Source: Rhizopus sp. PT2906 (taxonomy: Eukaryota; Mucoromycota; Mucoromycetes; Mucorales; Rhizopodaceae). Taken from it: 19,385 nucleotides of DNA. A program made the translations under genes and the position numbers. The notes below the pieces were generated by a model that made no database searches, was not told the DNA's origin, and worked only from the letters and a program-made list of their open reading frames with translations. The DNA lies in contig JAMYHX010000649.1 of the NCBI GenBank assembly GCA_025529335.1, positions 1 through 19,385 of the forward strand, written 5' to 3'. Below, piece by piece: positions 7,377 to 17,557 of this stretch (its first letter is position 1; each line of letters starts with the position of its first letter).

Positions 7377-9517
7377 ATGGTAGAAGAAGAGTCTTGTAGC
7401 AAACAGATACCAAGTCAATCGTCATTCAGCACTCAAGCAGTTGATGATAATAATTCAATACAAAGCAATTCAGCAGAGAAAAAGTCAAATAATGAAGAAA
7501 ACAACAGCAGATCAAAAAAGAGCAACGTCCTCTGGACTTTCATCGGCCTTCAGATCGCGCTATTCTTAGCTGCATTAGATGGGTAAGCAAGTTGAATATC
7601 CGTGCGCATAAGGTACATGCTCATTAGTGATTTAGAACGATTGTAGCTACAGCACTGCCTACAATTGGATCTGATTTCAATAGTATGTCTATCGTTTCTT
7701 GGGTCGCGACAGCTTATATCCTAACATTTGATTCTTTCCGTAAGTCTCTGTTTTCTAGAGTCGCCTTTATTGCTAATCAATCTGTATCCCTTTAGAACCT
7801 TTGTTTTCAAAGTTTTCCGACATCTTTGGTAGAAAATGGATATTGATGTTTGGCATAGCCGTTTTTCTGATTGGCTCACTACTTTGTGCCGTTTCTACCG
7901 TAAGTTTCTTTTTTTTTGGATCGCAAGACAAAAATGCTCATGTAAAAATAATGTAGTCTATCATTATGTTGATTGTGTTTAGAGCTATTGCTGGTATTGG
8001 TGCTGCTGCTATTTTTTCAATGGTAATCCATTTTATCATTTTAATTTCATTACTAGATTAAGATTTTATTACAGGTTTTCGTTGTTGTAGCAGACCTTGT
8101 TCCACTTGAAAAAAGAGCAAGTTACCAAGGGTGAGAAAACATACCTGTTAGATGTTACACGTAGACTCATTCTGTAATAGTATTATTAACGCTGTATTTG
8201 GTGTGTCAAGCGTCTGTGGTCCTTTAATTGGTGGAAGTTTTACTGACTATGTGACCTGGCGCTGGAATTTTTATATCAAGTAAGTATAATATCCTTTGTT
8301 TTACAGGTCATTAACAAACAAACGTTGCGGAACAGCTTACCCATTGGTGCTGTTGCCATGGTAATGATATTTTTCTTCTTATATCTGCCCATGCCCAAAG
8401 AAGGTTTTATCGCAAAGTTAAAGCGTATAGACTTTGTTGGTACATTTATCGTCTTGGCATTTTCAACATTATTCTTACTTGCCATGAACTTTGGTGGTCA
8501 AACCTTCCCATGGAAATCAGCAGCCGTCATTGTGCCCTTAGTCTTGACTGTTATCTTGGTCGCCATTCTGTATTACGTTGAAACTAAAGTAACAGAGCCA
8601 TTGATGCCTCCTCATTTGTTTAAAAATCGCTCTGTAGTTGCGGTCTTGTTGACGAACTGGTTCCTTGGTATGACCTTTTTTAGTATGCTGTACTACTTGC
8701 CAGTCTATTTCCAGGTCGTGCGTGGAGATAGTGCCACGTGGTCAGGCATTCGCTTGATTCCTATGCAATTGTTTCTATCGGTCATCGCAACAGTCGTTGG
8801 ATTCTTCATTTCAAAATCTGGTATCTACAAACCACTGTAAGGATTAGAACAAGAGCAAAAAAGAATACACACGCTAATGTCTTTCTCTTCAATAGACCTC
8901 CTATTGGCATGGCGTTATTAACTATCTGCGTTGGATTATTATCCATACTCGATTTTGACTCAAGCTTTTCCAGTAAGTTGACATTATGTACTATTAACAA
9001 ACTATTTGACTCGTCCAAAACAATAGAGATTTACGGATTTACAATCATTGGCGGTTTTGCCCTGGGCTTCGTGATTCCTGCAGTTATCATTGCACTCCAG
9101 GCGTCAGTAGAACCCAAGGATATCGCAGTTGTTACTGGTTTAGGCAACTTCAGTCGCATTTTAGGTGGTGCACTTGGTGTGGCTATTTCATCCGCTATTT
9201 TAAACACCTCGCTGGCACAAGATTTAGCCTTATACGTACCTGCTGATATTGTCAGTAAGATATTGGATTCATCTAATTATGTCAGAAATGGATGTCCTCC
9301 AGTGTATCTTGAAATCGTTTTAAAGTGCTATGTAGATGCGATCAGGTTAATCTGGCATGTCATGATCGGTATGTCAGGCTTTGGATTTTGTCTCTCTTGC
9401 CTTATAAAAGCTCACCCTATACGCAAACCAAAAGAACAAACCACATCAGCAGCACCTGAAAGTGTCGTAATTGACGTAGAGTCTAAAACTGAAAAACAAG
9501 ATGAAAACAGACAGTAG
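7377..9517 (+). CDS. MFS multidrug transporter, DHA2 (14-TM) family
   Basis: Nine exons: 7377-7582, 7636-7739, 7796-7899, 7957-8022, 8075-8130, 8181-8279, 8336-8836, 8896-8972 and 9027-9517, giving 567 aa. The introns are 50-59 bp with good GT..AG ends. A polar, Ser/Asn-rich cytosolic tail (1-50) precedes TM1. LDGTIVATALPTI follows TM1 and is characteristic of DHA2 proteins. Motif A is SDIFGRK (111-117). Antiporter motif C is CGPLIGG (191-197), followed by WRWNFYINLPIG (205-216). Later helices carry the QASVEPKDIAVVTGLGNFSR segment typical of TM13-14. The C-terminal tail is polar. These features indicate a proton-coupled plasma-membrane or vacuolar exporter of drugs or small organic compounds; the substrate cannot be read. 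The last intron (8973-9026) is 54 bp and free of stops, so retention would add 18 residues in frame. Confidence 0.93.
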
Positions 9518-9595
9518 GCCCATGTTCCTCTTAAATATACCAATTACTGCCTTTCATATATAATCAATATTTATATATCTTTTTAAATAAGCAAG

Positions 9596-9601
9596 AATAA
9601 A
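9596..9601 (+). terminator. Polyadenylation signal of the MFS gene
   Basis: AATAAA 79 bp after the MFS stop codon. It lies about 105 bp before the frataxin start codon, so the two + genes are tightly spaced. Confidence 0.5.
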
Positions 9602-9707
9602 ATTCATATTTTACAGACATATGCATACTCTCTCTTATGAGTTTCGGATATTGAATATAAGAGATCTTACCCAGGGAGGGGGGGGTGCTGACTTTTCTCT
9701 TCATATA

Positions 9708-10394
9708 ATGTTTAAGCATCTCACCCGTCAGACATTACAACAAGCTAAACGATTATCACCTCAAATTGCTTTACGACCTCCTTCTGCTAGAATATACGCT
9801 CGTGCTATTCCACGCTTTATTCACAATACTTCAATATCCTTTGACAACAACACAAGACCTACATTCACCCCAACGTAAGAACGGAATCAACAACAAAATG
9901 AAAAGCTTACATATACTTTGAACTTAGAACATTAAATACAGACAGATACCATCGCTTATCTGATGAAATATTGGAACATATAGTTGCAAAGCTTGAGGAA
10001 ATTGGAGATGAAATAGATATGAAAGGATTTGATGTTGAATACAGTGTATGAAATACTCATTGTTTGTTTCTTTATAACTGACAAGCATATTTTAGCAAGG
10101 TGTCATGACACTTTCAGTAGGCGAACATGGTACCTATGTGATCAATAAACAGCCTCCTAACCATCAAATTTGGCTATCTTCGCCTGTCAGGTAAAAAGAA
10201 AGCAAAAATAAGCATAGTGTTATTCAACCTCTTTTATCAGTGGACCACAGCGATTCGATTATGACGAACAACACAAAAAGTGGTTCTATGCTCGATATAA
10301 CCAAACATTGGATGAAGTATTGAATAATGAATTATCCAAAGCACTTGGCAAAAAAGTTGATTTATTAGAACATTTTGATCCACAAGAAGAATAA
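9708..10394 (+). CDS. YFH1: Frataxin, mitochondrial iron-sulfur cluster assembly factor
   Basis: Four exons: 9708-9874, 9928-10045, 10096-10190 and 10241-10394, giving 177 aa, close to yeast frataxin. Residues 1 to about 55 form a Arg/Lys/Ser-rich, acid-poor presequence (MFKHLTRQTLQQAKRL onward) suited to mitochondrial import. The mature domain starts with an acidic helix containing HRLSDEILEHIVAKLEEIGD, the iron-binding and partner-binding ridge. It continues with GVMTLSVGEHGTYVINKQPP, then QIWLSSPVSG with the invariant Trp, and ends in the C-terminal helix after KKWFYARYNQTLDEVLNNEL. Frataxin acts in the matrix with the cysteine desulfurase-scaffold complex to speed Fe-S cluster synthesis. 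The ATG at 9708 is preferred to an in-frame ATG at 9621 because it starts the presequence directly. Its stop codon is 2 bp from that of the convergent trehalose gene. Confidence 0.96.
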
Positions 10395-10396
10395 AT

Positions 10397-13287
10397 TTAG
10401 AAAGATAATTGTTCAAGAGTAGACAAGACTGTCTCTACATTTGGTATATAATATCTAGCTTCTGTACTTCTTGTACCTACCGTACAAGTGATCACTTTGA
10501 GGTTTTTCTGTTTGTTTAAAAACGTAAACATGTCTTCATCTGATCGGTCATCTCCAATAGCCAACACAAAGTCTGGTGTTGTATCTTGTAGAATTCTGTT
10601 TGCTATTGAACTCTTATTGATGTCGTGAGGGATGACCTCAATCGTCGTATTACCAATCATTGCATGTACTGCAAAATTCTTGTTGACAGAATCTGCAATA
10701 TGATTCTGACATTCGGCTGCTTGCCAAGATACATACTGAGAATCAGTTCCTTCTGTCGTGCGATAGTGCTAATCCCTCGTTATTAGTTATACATGTGTAC
10801 GCTTTATGCTAGTAACTTACCCAGACAATAGAAGTATCTTTTGTTTCAACGTAAGCACCAGGTGTACGTTCTGAATAATACTGAAATATCTCCTTGACAG
10901 TTGGCTTCCACGAGAAGTCAACATTATCGTAAACCTGCTGCCAGTCTCCTCCACGAGGCTTTATGTAAAACCCGTTCTCAGCACTACCCCCATAAAAATG
11001 AGTACATTCGGAACCATTAATGTGCGTGTCGGGGGCTTACCTCAGTCCTAAGTTAGGAACTAATCCCAAGTCAGTATCCACATTGATCTTGGTTCGTCCA
11101 GATATCACATAGACGGCATTATCAGGATTACTTGCCAATTTGGTGAGCAATTCCAAGACTCGATCCAGATCATTCGATCCAGGTGGTTTACCGTGTGGTA
11201 TCAAAGTTCCACCATAGTCAAACAAGAAGCTATATACTCGTTCGATTAGAGCCTAAAGCTATCAAGATATTCTTTACTTACAGTCTCTTTTTAAAAGATT
11301 GGCAAGCCTCATTAAGGATGGATGCATTCAGTTTGGGTATCTTTGTGGAGAATCTTCGGCTGGGCTGGCTATGAATCTTTGATAATGTGCTAATGATACT
11401 ACTTGCAAAATGTTGGGAAGAGTTGGTTTCAATGCTCTTGTAAAGCTCATTCCATCTTGCTGTCTTTTCGTCTTCTCCCATCGAAAGAGCATCATGAATA
11501 GCTTCTCCAATTTGCTATATAATATGAACATTAAGCTTCTTTTGAACCTTATCCCTCCTCTTACTCTGTAATCCCATGGGTTAACTCTTATAGATGCGCC
11601 AAAACTACCATAAGTACCAGTGAACTCGCTCAAGATGAGTGGATTGTGTGTTTCTTTCTGACAGACAATATACTCATGAGAGGTCAAGTTCATTCCATCT
11701 CGAAGTGGTGTCAGCAAACAGGTATCAGCACATGTCAAGAGTGCCAGGTACTGAGAAAATGATATATCCTGATGCAAAAAGACAATGGGTTGATAAGAAA
11801 TGGTGCTAAACTTGAAGTTGATTCTTGATACGACATCAGATATGTGTGCACGCAATTCATTCTGTTCGGAGGTGGATAAGGCAATCTGAATCAAGACCAC
11901 CTTGCCTCTCCATTCTGGGTGTCTGATCAAGAATTCCTCAAAAGCAAGCAGCTTTTGACGCACACCCTTGATATAGTCCAACTTATCTCTTGCCACAATC
12001 AACCGTTTACCCGCATACTTTTCTTTTAATTTCGTCACCCAGTGATTGACCTCAGGGTTTGATATCTTTCTCTGTAGTGCAACAATGTCGATGCCGATTG
12101 GATGAATCCCAACAGAGCAGTAATGAGTATCCAGTTGAATGCCTGTGGGTGTAGCATCGACAGAGAGAATACGTGAACATGTCTGTAGAAAGTGGCGAGC
12201 AAAAGAATAAGTCTGAAACCCAATCATGTCTGACTGTAACATTGCCTCTAACAACTCCTTTCGAGCTATAAATATTTAAATGCGTTAGAGATATGTTTAC
12301 TCTATAAGTTGATACTACAGTACGTGGTAAGCATCGAAATAGCTCAGAGCTTGGAAATGGGATATGTAGAAAGAACCCGATGGTGGCATTAGGAATCTTT
12401 TGTCTGACCATTCCAGGCACGAGCATTAGGTGATAGTCATTAATCCAAACTGTATGTCCATTCATATCTTAGTCTATGACCGTAATAATAGATATATCCA
12501 TATCAGATGACCCGCTACTTACTAATATCACCGTTCTTATAGTTTTTGACTATAGTATTAGCAAATTCTTGATTTAGATCCTTGTAGAGTTGATAAGGAC
12601 CATTTTGTGACATCATGTTATGACAATCATCTCTGACAACATAATGAAAGTAAGGCCAGAGTACCTTTTAACCAAATGTGAATGGATATGTCTATTTCAT
12701 ACAAGACAAAACTTTACCTGTTTACAGTATTGATTATAATGGCCATCAAAGGTTGTATCTGATGGCATAACAGGATACGTATTGTATTGACTCTCGAATG
12801 TAGAATTGATCTCTTCTTTTGTCTTTTGTAAGAGCGCGTCTGTAGACATACCCAAGGTACCAACCCAAGCTAAGCTTTCAAGCTGGTCTTGAATAGAAAA
12901 CAGTGCATTATTTAACCCAATATTTCCCGCAACTGTTGGTTTAACTGACCAAGGTGCGTCAGCAAAGGCTTTGGCACTATCAATAGCCGAGTGTCGTCTG
13001 TTACTGATGGATAAAGGAGGCAATTTTTTAATTTCTTCTTCTCTTTGCTGCCTACTTCTTGGTTGAACGAGCTTCTCTGGTTCCTTAAAGTCAAATAGTT
13101 CCTCTTTAGCATCCTTTGGTTGTTTATGTTGAGCTAAACTTTGAATAAGATTAGGTTTTGCATTATTCTTTTCTTCTGTCTTTGCAATCAGTCGGTCCTT
13201 TCTTTTCTTTTCGGCCAGTTCAAAGTTAACTGTCCAAGGTAAGAATAAAGTAGCTACAACCACCCTTTTTTCAGAAACTCTTGTCAT
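10397..13287 (-). CDS. Trehalose-6-phosphate synthase complex subunit (Tsl1/Tps3/Tps2-like, GT20 + HAD)
   Basis: Eight exons downwards: 13287-12718, 12664-12523, 12467-12324, 12265-11565, 11514-11282, 11229-11041, 10983-10821 and 10768-10397, giving 837 aa. Introns are 50-58 bp. The start reads MTRVSEKRVVVATLFLPWTV, like the N-terminal strand of the large fungal subunits rather than of catalytic Tps1. A basic/Ser-rich linker leads into the GT20 domain: VLWPYFHY, WINDYHLMLVPGM, IGFFLHIPFPSSELFRCLP, DKLDYIKG (379-386), LRDGMNLTSHEYIVCQ. The C-terminal HAD domain has FDYGGTL (600-606), VYVISGRT and GDDRSDEDMF (786-795). The nucleophile Asp601 is kept, but the second Asp of the DxD motif is Gly603. 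In GT20, the Arg expected in DRLDYIKG is Lys380. The complex makes trehalose from UDP-glucose and glucose-6-phosphate in the cytosol. The altered motifs favour a regulatory subunit; reduced-activity Tps2 remains possible. Confidence 0.93.
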
Positions 13288-13462
13288 ACTCTTTCTTAAA
13301 AGAACAAAAATCGTTCCCAGGACCCAGAGTTGCTTTTTTTGGCGCTGACAATAAATACTCACAAAAAATTAGTAGTCACAAAATGAACATGAAGCTTGCC
13401 CCTATTCTCATCATATGAAGGGAATTTTTTAATTGTTGTATTTACGCGTTTTTCTAGTGACT

Positions 13463-13827
13463 ATGCTTATTATCAATATCAACGACAATCTCGCCACTTG
13501 CATCATTCCTAAATATGATGATGATGTTGCCACTATTTGCTTTGTTAACGAAGCAGGATTTGAAGAGTGGTTCAGCAATATTGCACAAAAACATGCTAAC
13601 TGGAACCTTCATCAAGGTTGGACTAATGAAAAAAAGCAAAATCTTTTCATGGTCAACCTCTTGTAGCACCTTTGAGATTACATATCATCAAGTATAATGA
13701 AGAAATCAGGCAATTGAAGAATAATCCAGAAGGTTTAGATAATCTGGTAAGCACATTAAGACAATCAATATCAATTGTAGAAAACGTCTGTTCTGTACCT
13801 CAATCAAGACCTGCTAGACAGCAATAG
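13463..13827 (+). pseudogene. Unrecognised ORF broken by a homopolymer frameshift
   Basis: An ATG at 13463 opens a frame whose middle (FVNEAGFEEWFSNIAQKHAN, then NLHQGWTNEK) looks like real protein, but it stops at 13664-13666. In the neighbouring frame the sequence continues plausibly from the seven-A run near 13628-13635 to TAG at 13825-13827, passing KYNEEIRQLKNNPEG. Removing one A in that run would join the two frames, so this is either a decayed gene or a sequencing or assembly error. An AATAAA at 13853-13858, 26 bp after the second stop, supports a once-functional 3' end. No family is recognised. Nearby fragments (14080-14220) may belong to the same eroded element. Confidence 0.4.
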
Positions 13828-14820
13828 TTCTGTCTTTTATTTTCATTATAAAAATAAACATCTAATTTTTAAACCATTTACTGCCAAATTTTACTCAAGT
13901 TCCCACTTGGATATTATTCTTCATTTTGTGGCTACTAAATGTTTGTGGGTATTTATCGTTACTCCCAAATTTTAAAGTTCATAAAGGGGGGGGGGGAATA
14001 AGTAAACAATCTATATACAACGATGTTTTGAGATTTGGTAGTGCGCCAAGAAGCAGCCTTATATTATTTAATAATAAATGCAGCTAGGCGATCATCAACT
14101 TCCCAAGCAGATCCACTAGCAACACGAAGGCGAAAAGACGATGTACAACCTACAGGAGCTACACCTCAGCATACTCGCCATAAATTAGGAAATGTAAACT
14201 AGGCAGATTGCTTCAATTGTGCTTCAAGCCTTATAAAGTATGAGAAAACCATGCATAAACTATTAAAAAGCGTATTAACATCAATATTATCATAGGATCT
14301 GTTTAGGAAAGTGACTGAAGAGAGCTCTAACAACAGCAGCTAGAGATTATACCTAATATTCATCACACAATGGGGAATCTTTGGCGAAGGAGTTCGGTCT
14401 AAATTTTAGGCATTTCATTTTTCGGGACAAAATTTCCCATAGCAATAGTAAAAAATACAATGAATTAGGAATAATAATGTTCATGCTGCTGCAGATAGAC
14501 ACATTATTCTCCTTGACAATTATTATTCACGTGACTGTGCACTAAAAAAGTGACGTAAAGTGTAGTGCTTTTGTGAGTGCACCTCACATCGGCCATGAAC
14601 CGAGATTTGGCGAATTGCGGAAAAATCCTTCATATAATTTTATGCGGGGTAAACGGTACTACTTTATGCAGCTTTTGAATCTTTTTGTACCTTTTATGCT
14701 TTTCTCTTTAAGAAAAGGGAAAAAAATTGCTTCCCCATCCATTTCCTCTTCTCTCAACTCCCTTTTGTACATCTTTATGTGGTCTTCTTATAAGAACCTG
14801 TAACCTTTTATTAAACCTTG

Positions 14821-14858
14821 CTCTCTCTCTCTCTTTCTGTGTGTGTGTGTGTGTGTGT
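14821..14858. repeat. Compound (CT)n/(GT)n microsatellite
   Basis: A CT-rich run (14821-14838) is followed directly by (GT)10 at 14839-14858. It lies about 190 bp upstream of the malate dehydrogenase start and may vary between strains. Confidence 0.9.
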
Positions 14859-14970
14859 ACTTGTATTGTCTCACATGCCTATTATCAAGATGTCCATGTG
14901 AAAATCCAAAATACTGTTTGACCCTCTTGACACGGTATTATTCGGTGTTTTAAACATTAAAAAATTGAAC

Positions 14971-14977
14971 TATAAAT
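14971..14977 (+). promoter_or_regulatory. Probable TATA box of malate dehydrogenase
   Basis: TATAAAT lies 68-74 bp upstream of the ATG at 15045 and is followed by a pyrimidine-rich stretch typical of highly expressed fungal genes. If used, transcription would start near 15000. Confidence 0.5.
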
Positions 14978-15044
14978 GAACTCGTTTCCCCAACATTTTC
15001 GTTTCCTTTTTTTTTGTTTAATTACATTAAAAAAACTAGAAGAA

Positions 15045-16217
15045 ATGGTCAAAGTTACAGTCTGTGGTGCTGCTGGTGGTATCGGTCAACCTCTCTCTTT
15101 GCTCTTGAAGCAATCTCCTTATGTGTCTCATTTATCTCTTTATGATATTGTCAACACTCCTGGTGTTGCTGCTGATCTTAGGTACGTTATCTTGGTCTTA
15201 TCGTGAACAAAGATACTCATCCACTTACTAGCCATATCAACACAAAATCCAAGGTGACCGGACACGTTGGTGCCGCTCAACTTGAAGAAGCCATCAAGGA
15301 CGCTGATGTCGGTAAGTTGTCATAACATACGCACACACATGTGTGAATCTGCATATACTGAGTCTATTTTCTATCAGTTGTCATTCCTGCTGGTGTTCCT
15401 AGAAAGCCAGGTATGACGCGTGATGATCTTTTCAAGATCAACGCTGGTATTGTTCGTGATTTGGCTACTGCTGCTGCCAAGTTTGCTCCCAAGGCATTCA
15501 TGTGCATTATCTCTAACCCTGTCAACTCTACCGTTCCTATTGTTGCTGAGGTATTCAAGCAACACAATGTCTATGATCCTCGCAGGTAAGCCCTAATATG
15601 TTCACTTGTTCATTTTGACTGAACTTTTGTGCGTGTATACATAAAGAATCTTTGGCGTCACTACTCTTGACATAGTTCGTGCCTCTACCTTTGTCTCTGA
15701 ACTGATTGGTACCGATCCTGTCTCACTTCGTGTTCCCGTCGTAGGTGGTCATAGTGGTGTCACTATCCTACCTTTACTTTCACAAGTTCCCGGAACTGAA
15801 AAGTTGAGCAAGGAACAAATCGAAAAGGTCACTTACCGTATTCAATTCGGTGGTGACGAAGTCGTCAAGGCCAAGGACGGTGCTGGTTCAGCTACTCTTT
15901 CCATGGCTTACGCTGGTGCTCGCTTTGCTTTGAACATTATCGAAGCTGCTGCCACCGGAAAGCGTGGTGTTGTCGAATGCACCTACATTGACCTCAATGC
16001 TGACAAGTCAGGTGCTGAGTCCGTCAAGAGCTTAGCTGGTGACCTCGAGTACTTCTCAGTTCCTGTCGAATTAGGTCCTAATGGCGTCCAAAAGATTTTA
16101 CCTATTGGTGAAATCAATGAATACGAACGTGAATTGTTCTCCAAGGCTGCTCCTGAATTGAAGACAAACATCGAAAAGGGCTCCAACTTTATTGCTGAAG
16201 GAGGACCCAAGTTGTAA
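15045..16217 (+). CDS. Malate dehydrogenase (NAD-dependent)
   Basis: Four exons: 15045-15181, 15232-15311, 15378-15585 and 15647-16217, giving 331 aa; introns are 50, 66 and 61 bp. It interconverts malate and oxaloacetate with NAD. The dinucleotide loop is VCGAAGGIGQP (6-16). The substrate arginines are Arg81 and Arg87 in PRKPGMTR. Asp150 and Arg153 lie in TTLDIVRAS, and the catalytic His177 in VVGGHSGV, the same positions as in bacterial and mitochondrial-type MDH. The protein begins MVKVTVCGAAGG with no room for a mitochondrial presequence, so this appears to be the non-mitochondrial paralogue. The C-terminus PKL loosely fits a peroxisomal type 1 signal, so cytosolic or peroxisomal location is open. 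The ATG at 15045 sits after an A-rich leader and matches the mature family start. Codon choice is strongly biased, suggesting high expression. Confidence 0.97.
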
Positions 16218-16292
16218 AATCTATTTTTGTATATTTTTTCGTATTTATACCACATATCACTTTATGTACACGATATATTTAACATCTCACAC

Positions 16293-16298
16293 AATAAA
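16293..16298 (+). terminator. Polyadenylation signal of malate dehydrogenase
   Basis: AATAAA 75 bp after the MDH stop, in the 116-bp gap before the convergent Caf1 stop codon. Confidence 0.55.
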
Positions 16299-16329
16299 AA
16301 AAAGGGGACGTTCTTTTTTTGTACTATTT

Positions 16330-16335
16330 TTTATT
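16330..16335 (-). terminator. Candidate polyadenylation signal overlapping the Caf1 stop
   Basis: TTTATT on + is AATAAA on minus and overlaps the Caf1 stop codon (16334-16336). The same arrangement occurs at the GATA gene (18732-18737). It would give a very short 3' UTR. Confidence 0.3.
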
Positions 16336-17464
16336 ATTTTCCATTTGGTTTATCATTCTGTATTGATAAATGCTGTGTTGCTGTTGTAAGTGATTTCATC
16401 GTAGTGTTATTGTTGTTAGTAGGACTGCATTTTAGTCCATACAGGTACCCACTATCAAATGTTTAGTTGGAAAAGAATTTGTTATTTTTTTGAACTTACA
16501 GATATTTTTGATCATCAATTTTATCTTCAAAGAACATTTGCCTCATCTTAAAAAAGGTTGTGCATGTCAGTAAACTATCACTCCCTGCTTGATGTTGAGG
16601 CCCTATTCTTGCCACCTTTTGTAAAATGTAAGTCTTGTGTCTATTGAACAAGTTATCATACCTGTAAATCATCCGCAATATCTTGTAGTCCACCTTTTAG
16701 GTTTTTACAGCTCTTCATCAAGTATTTTATATCATATATGCATGGGAAATAAGTACGAAGTAAATCAAAAAACTCTGATTCATCTGCTGGCATCACTGAA
16801 CATGTCAGTATTTTCAACAAATATCCAAAATCATATCCACTAACATAGCTTGTTACTTTTCTGGTTCTTTGTTTAAAGGACAAACAAACCTATGAAATGA
16901 AATCCATTTAACATCGTCCAATAACACAAAGCCTGAACTAATCAAAAGTTCTCCAAAGTGTTCTACGTCAATTCCATACTCTTCGTGTTTTTTAAAGTCA
17001 ATGCCTGATTTTGTTAGTAATTCAATTGAATCTTGCGCATACATGTCGTCTCTGTATATTTTGTATAAGTAATAGTTTTTTTTTTCTTTGTCTTCTTACG
17101 TTAAGCTAAACTTGAAGTTGAATTGCCAAGTACAGACGTTGCCAGGAAGGTTTCCATGCTGATCAGCAAATGTAACTCCAAGTTGAATAATCTTTAACAA
17201 ATCGACATTACATCTTAATGTTTGATAATGATAATCAGAAGAAGTTTTGAATGAGCCAATAGGTCTAGCGACAACACCAGGAAATTCAGTATCCTAATTG
17301 TTATGCATCCTTAGTTGGTCATTATGCTAAATGATACTGAACAAAGAGCTCTATACCATAGCCAAATATGGATAGTCTTCTACTAAATCTCGAAGGTATG
17401 CCATCTCTTCTTCTAAATTCTCCGCCCACACTTCTTTGATATACTTCACGTCGTTCACTGGCAT
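16334..17464 (-). CDS. CCR4-NOT complex deadenylase subunit Caf1/Pop2 (CNOT7/8)
   Basis: Six coding exons downwards: 17464-17357, 17293-17100, 17051-16890, 16839-16662, 16615-16500 and 16451-16334, giving 291 aa; introns are 63, 48, 50, 46 and 48 bp. The DEDD nuclease fold is clear. The first motif, DTEFPGVVARPIG, supplies Asp37 and Glu39; SGYDFGYLLKIL supplies Asp158; GPQHQAGSDSLLT supplies His222 and Asp227. All catalytic acids are present. MYAQDSIELL, KYLMKSCKNLKGGLQDIA and FFKMRQMFFEDKIDD match this family closely. The protein shortens mRNA poly(A) tails in the cytoplasm within CCR4-NOT. The last exon is joined through KYLGYLYGL, and the tail after it is Asn/Thr-rich and variable. The start MPVNDVKYIKEVWAENL aligns with the family N-terminus, and a splice acceptor lies 5 nt upstream (17471-17470), so the 5' UTR is spliced. 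Confidence 0.96.
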
Positions 17465-17469
17465 GTAAT

Positions 17470-17524
17470 CTGTTCAATAAGAAGAAAAAAAGGAAAAAGA
17501 AAAAAGGAGAAACAAAAATTGCAG

Positions 17525-17557
<33 letters not shown>

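Larger units (their letters stand above)
13828..15044. other. Long gene-poor region and MDH upstream region
   Basis: No intact gene seen. It contains a G11 run (13986-13996), a stop-free + frame of about 45 codons ending near 14200 that is rich in Ser, Arg and Gln but has no ATG (possible relic), and a CACGTG E-box at 14528-14533. TGACGTAA at 14551-14558 repeats the element near Rna14. A compound CT/GT microsatellite follows, and then the malate dehydrogenase promoter. Confidence 0.5.

Noticed and set aside
8837..8895. Single long + ORF 8738-9517 as the C-terminal half of the transporter
   Set aside because: Its first part is an off-frame reading of exon 7 and an intron. Splicing at 8837-8895 restores the conserved DHA2 frame.
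9621..9707. In-frame upstream ATG for frataxin
   Set aside because: The extension reads through a G8 run and contains acidic residues unlike an import signal. The ATG at 9708 begins a proper basic presequence.
14573..14921. Two overlapping + ORFs upstream of malate dehydrogenase
   Set aside because: They translate pyrimidine-rich promoter DNA and the CT/GT microsatellite, giving low-complexity Leu/Ser/Cys/Val strings.
14976..15044. In-frame upstream ATG that would add 23 residues to malate dehydrogenase and might act as a mitochondrial leader
   Set aside because: This ATG overlaps the probable TATA box, so it is unlikely to be in the mRNA. The extra sequence is a hydrophobic Phe/Leu translation of a T-rich leader, and the family start fits 15045.
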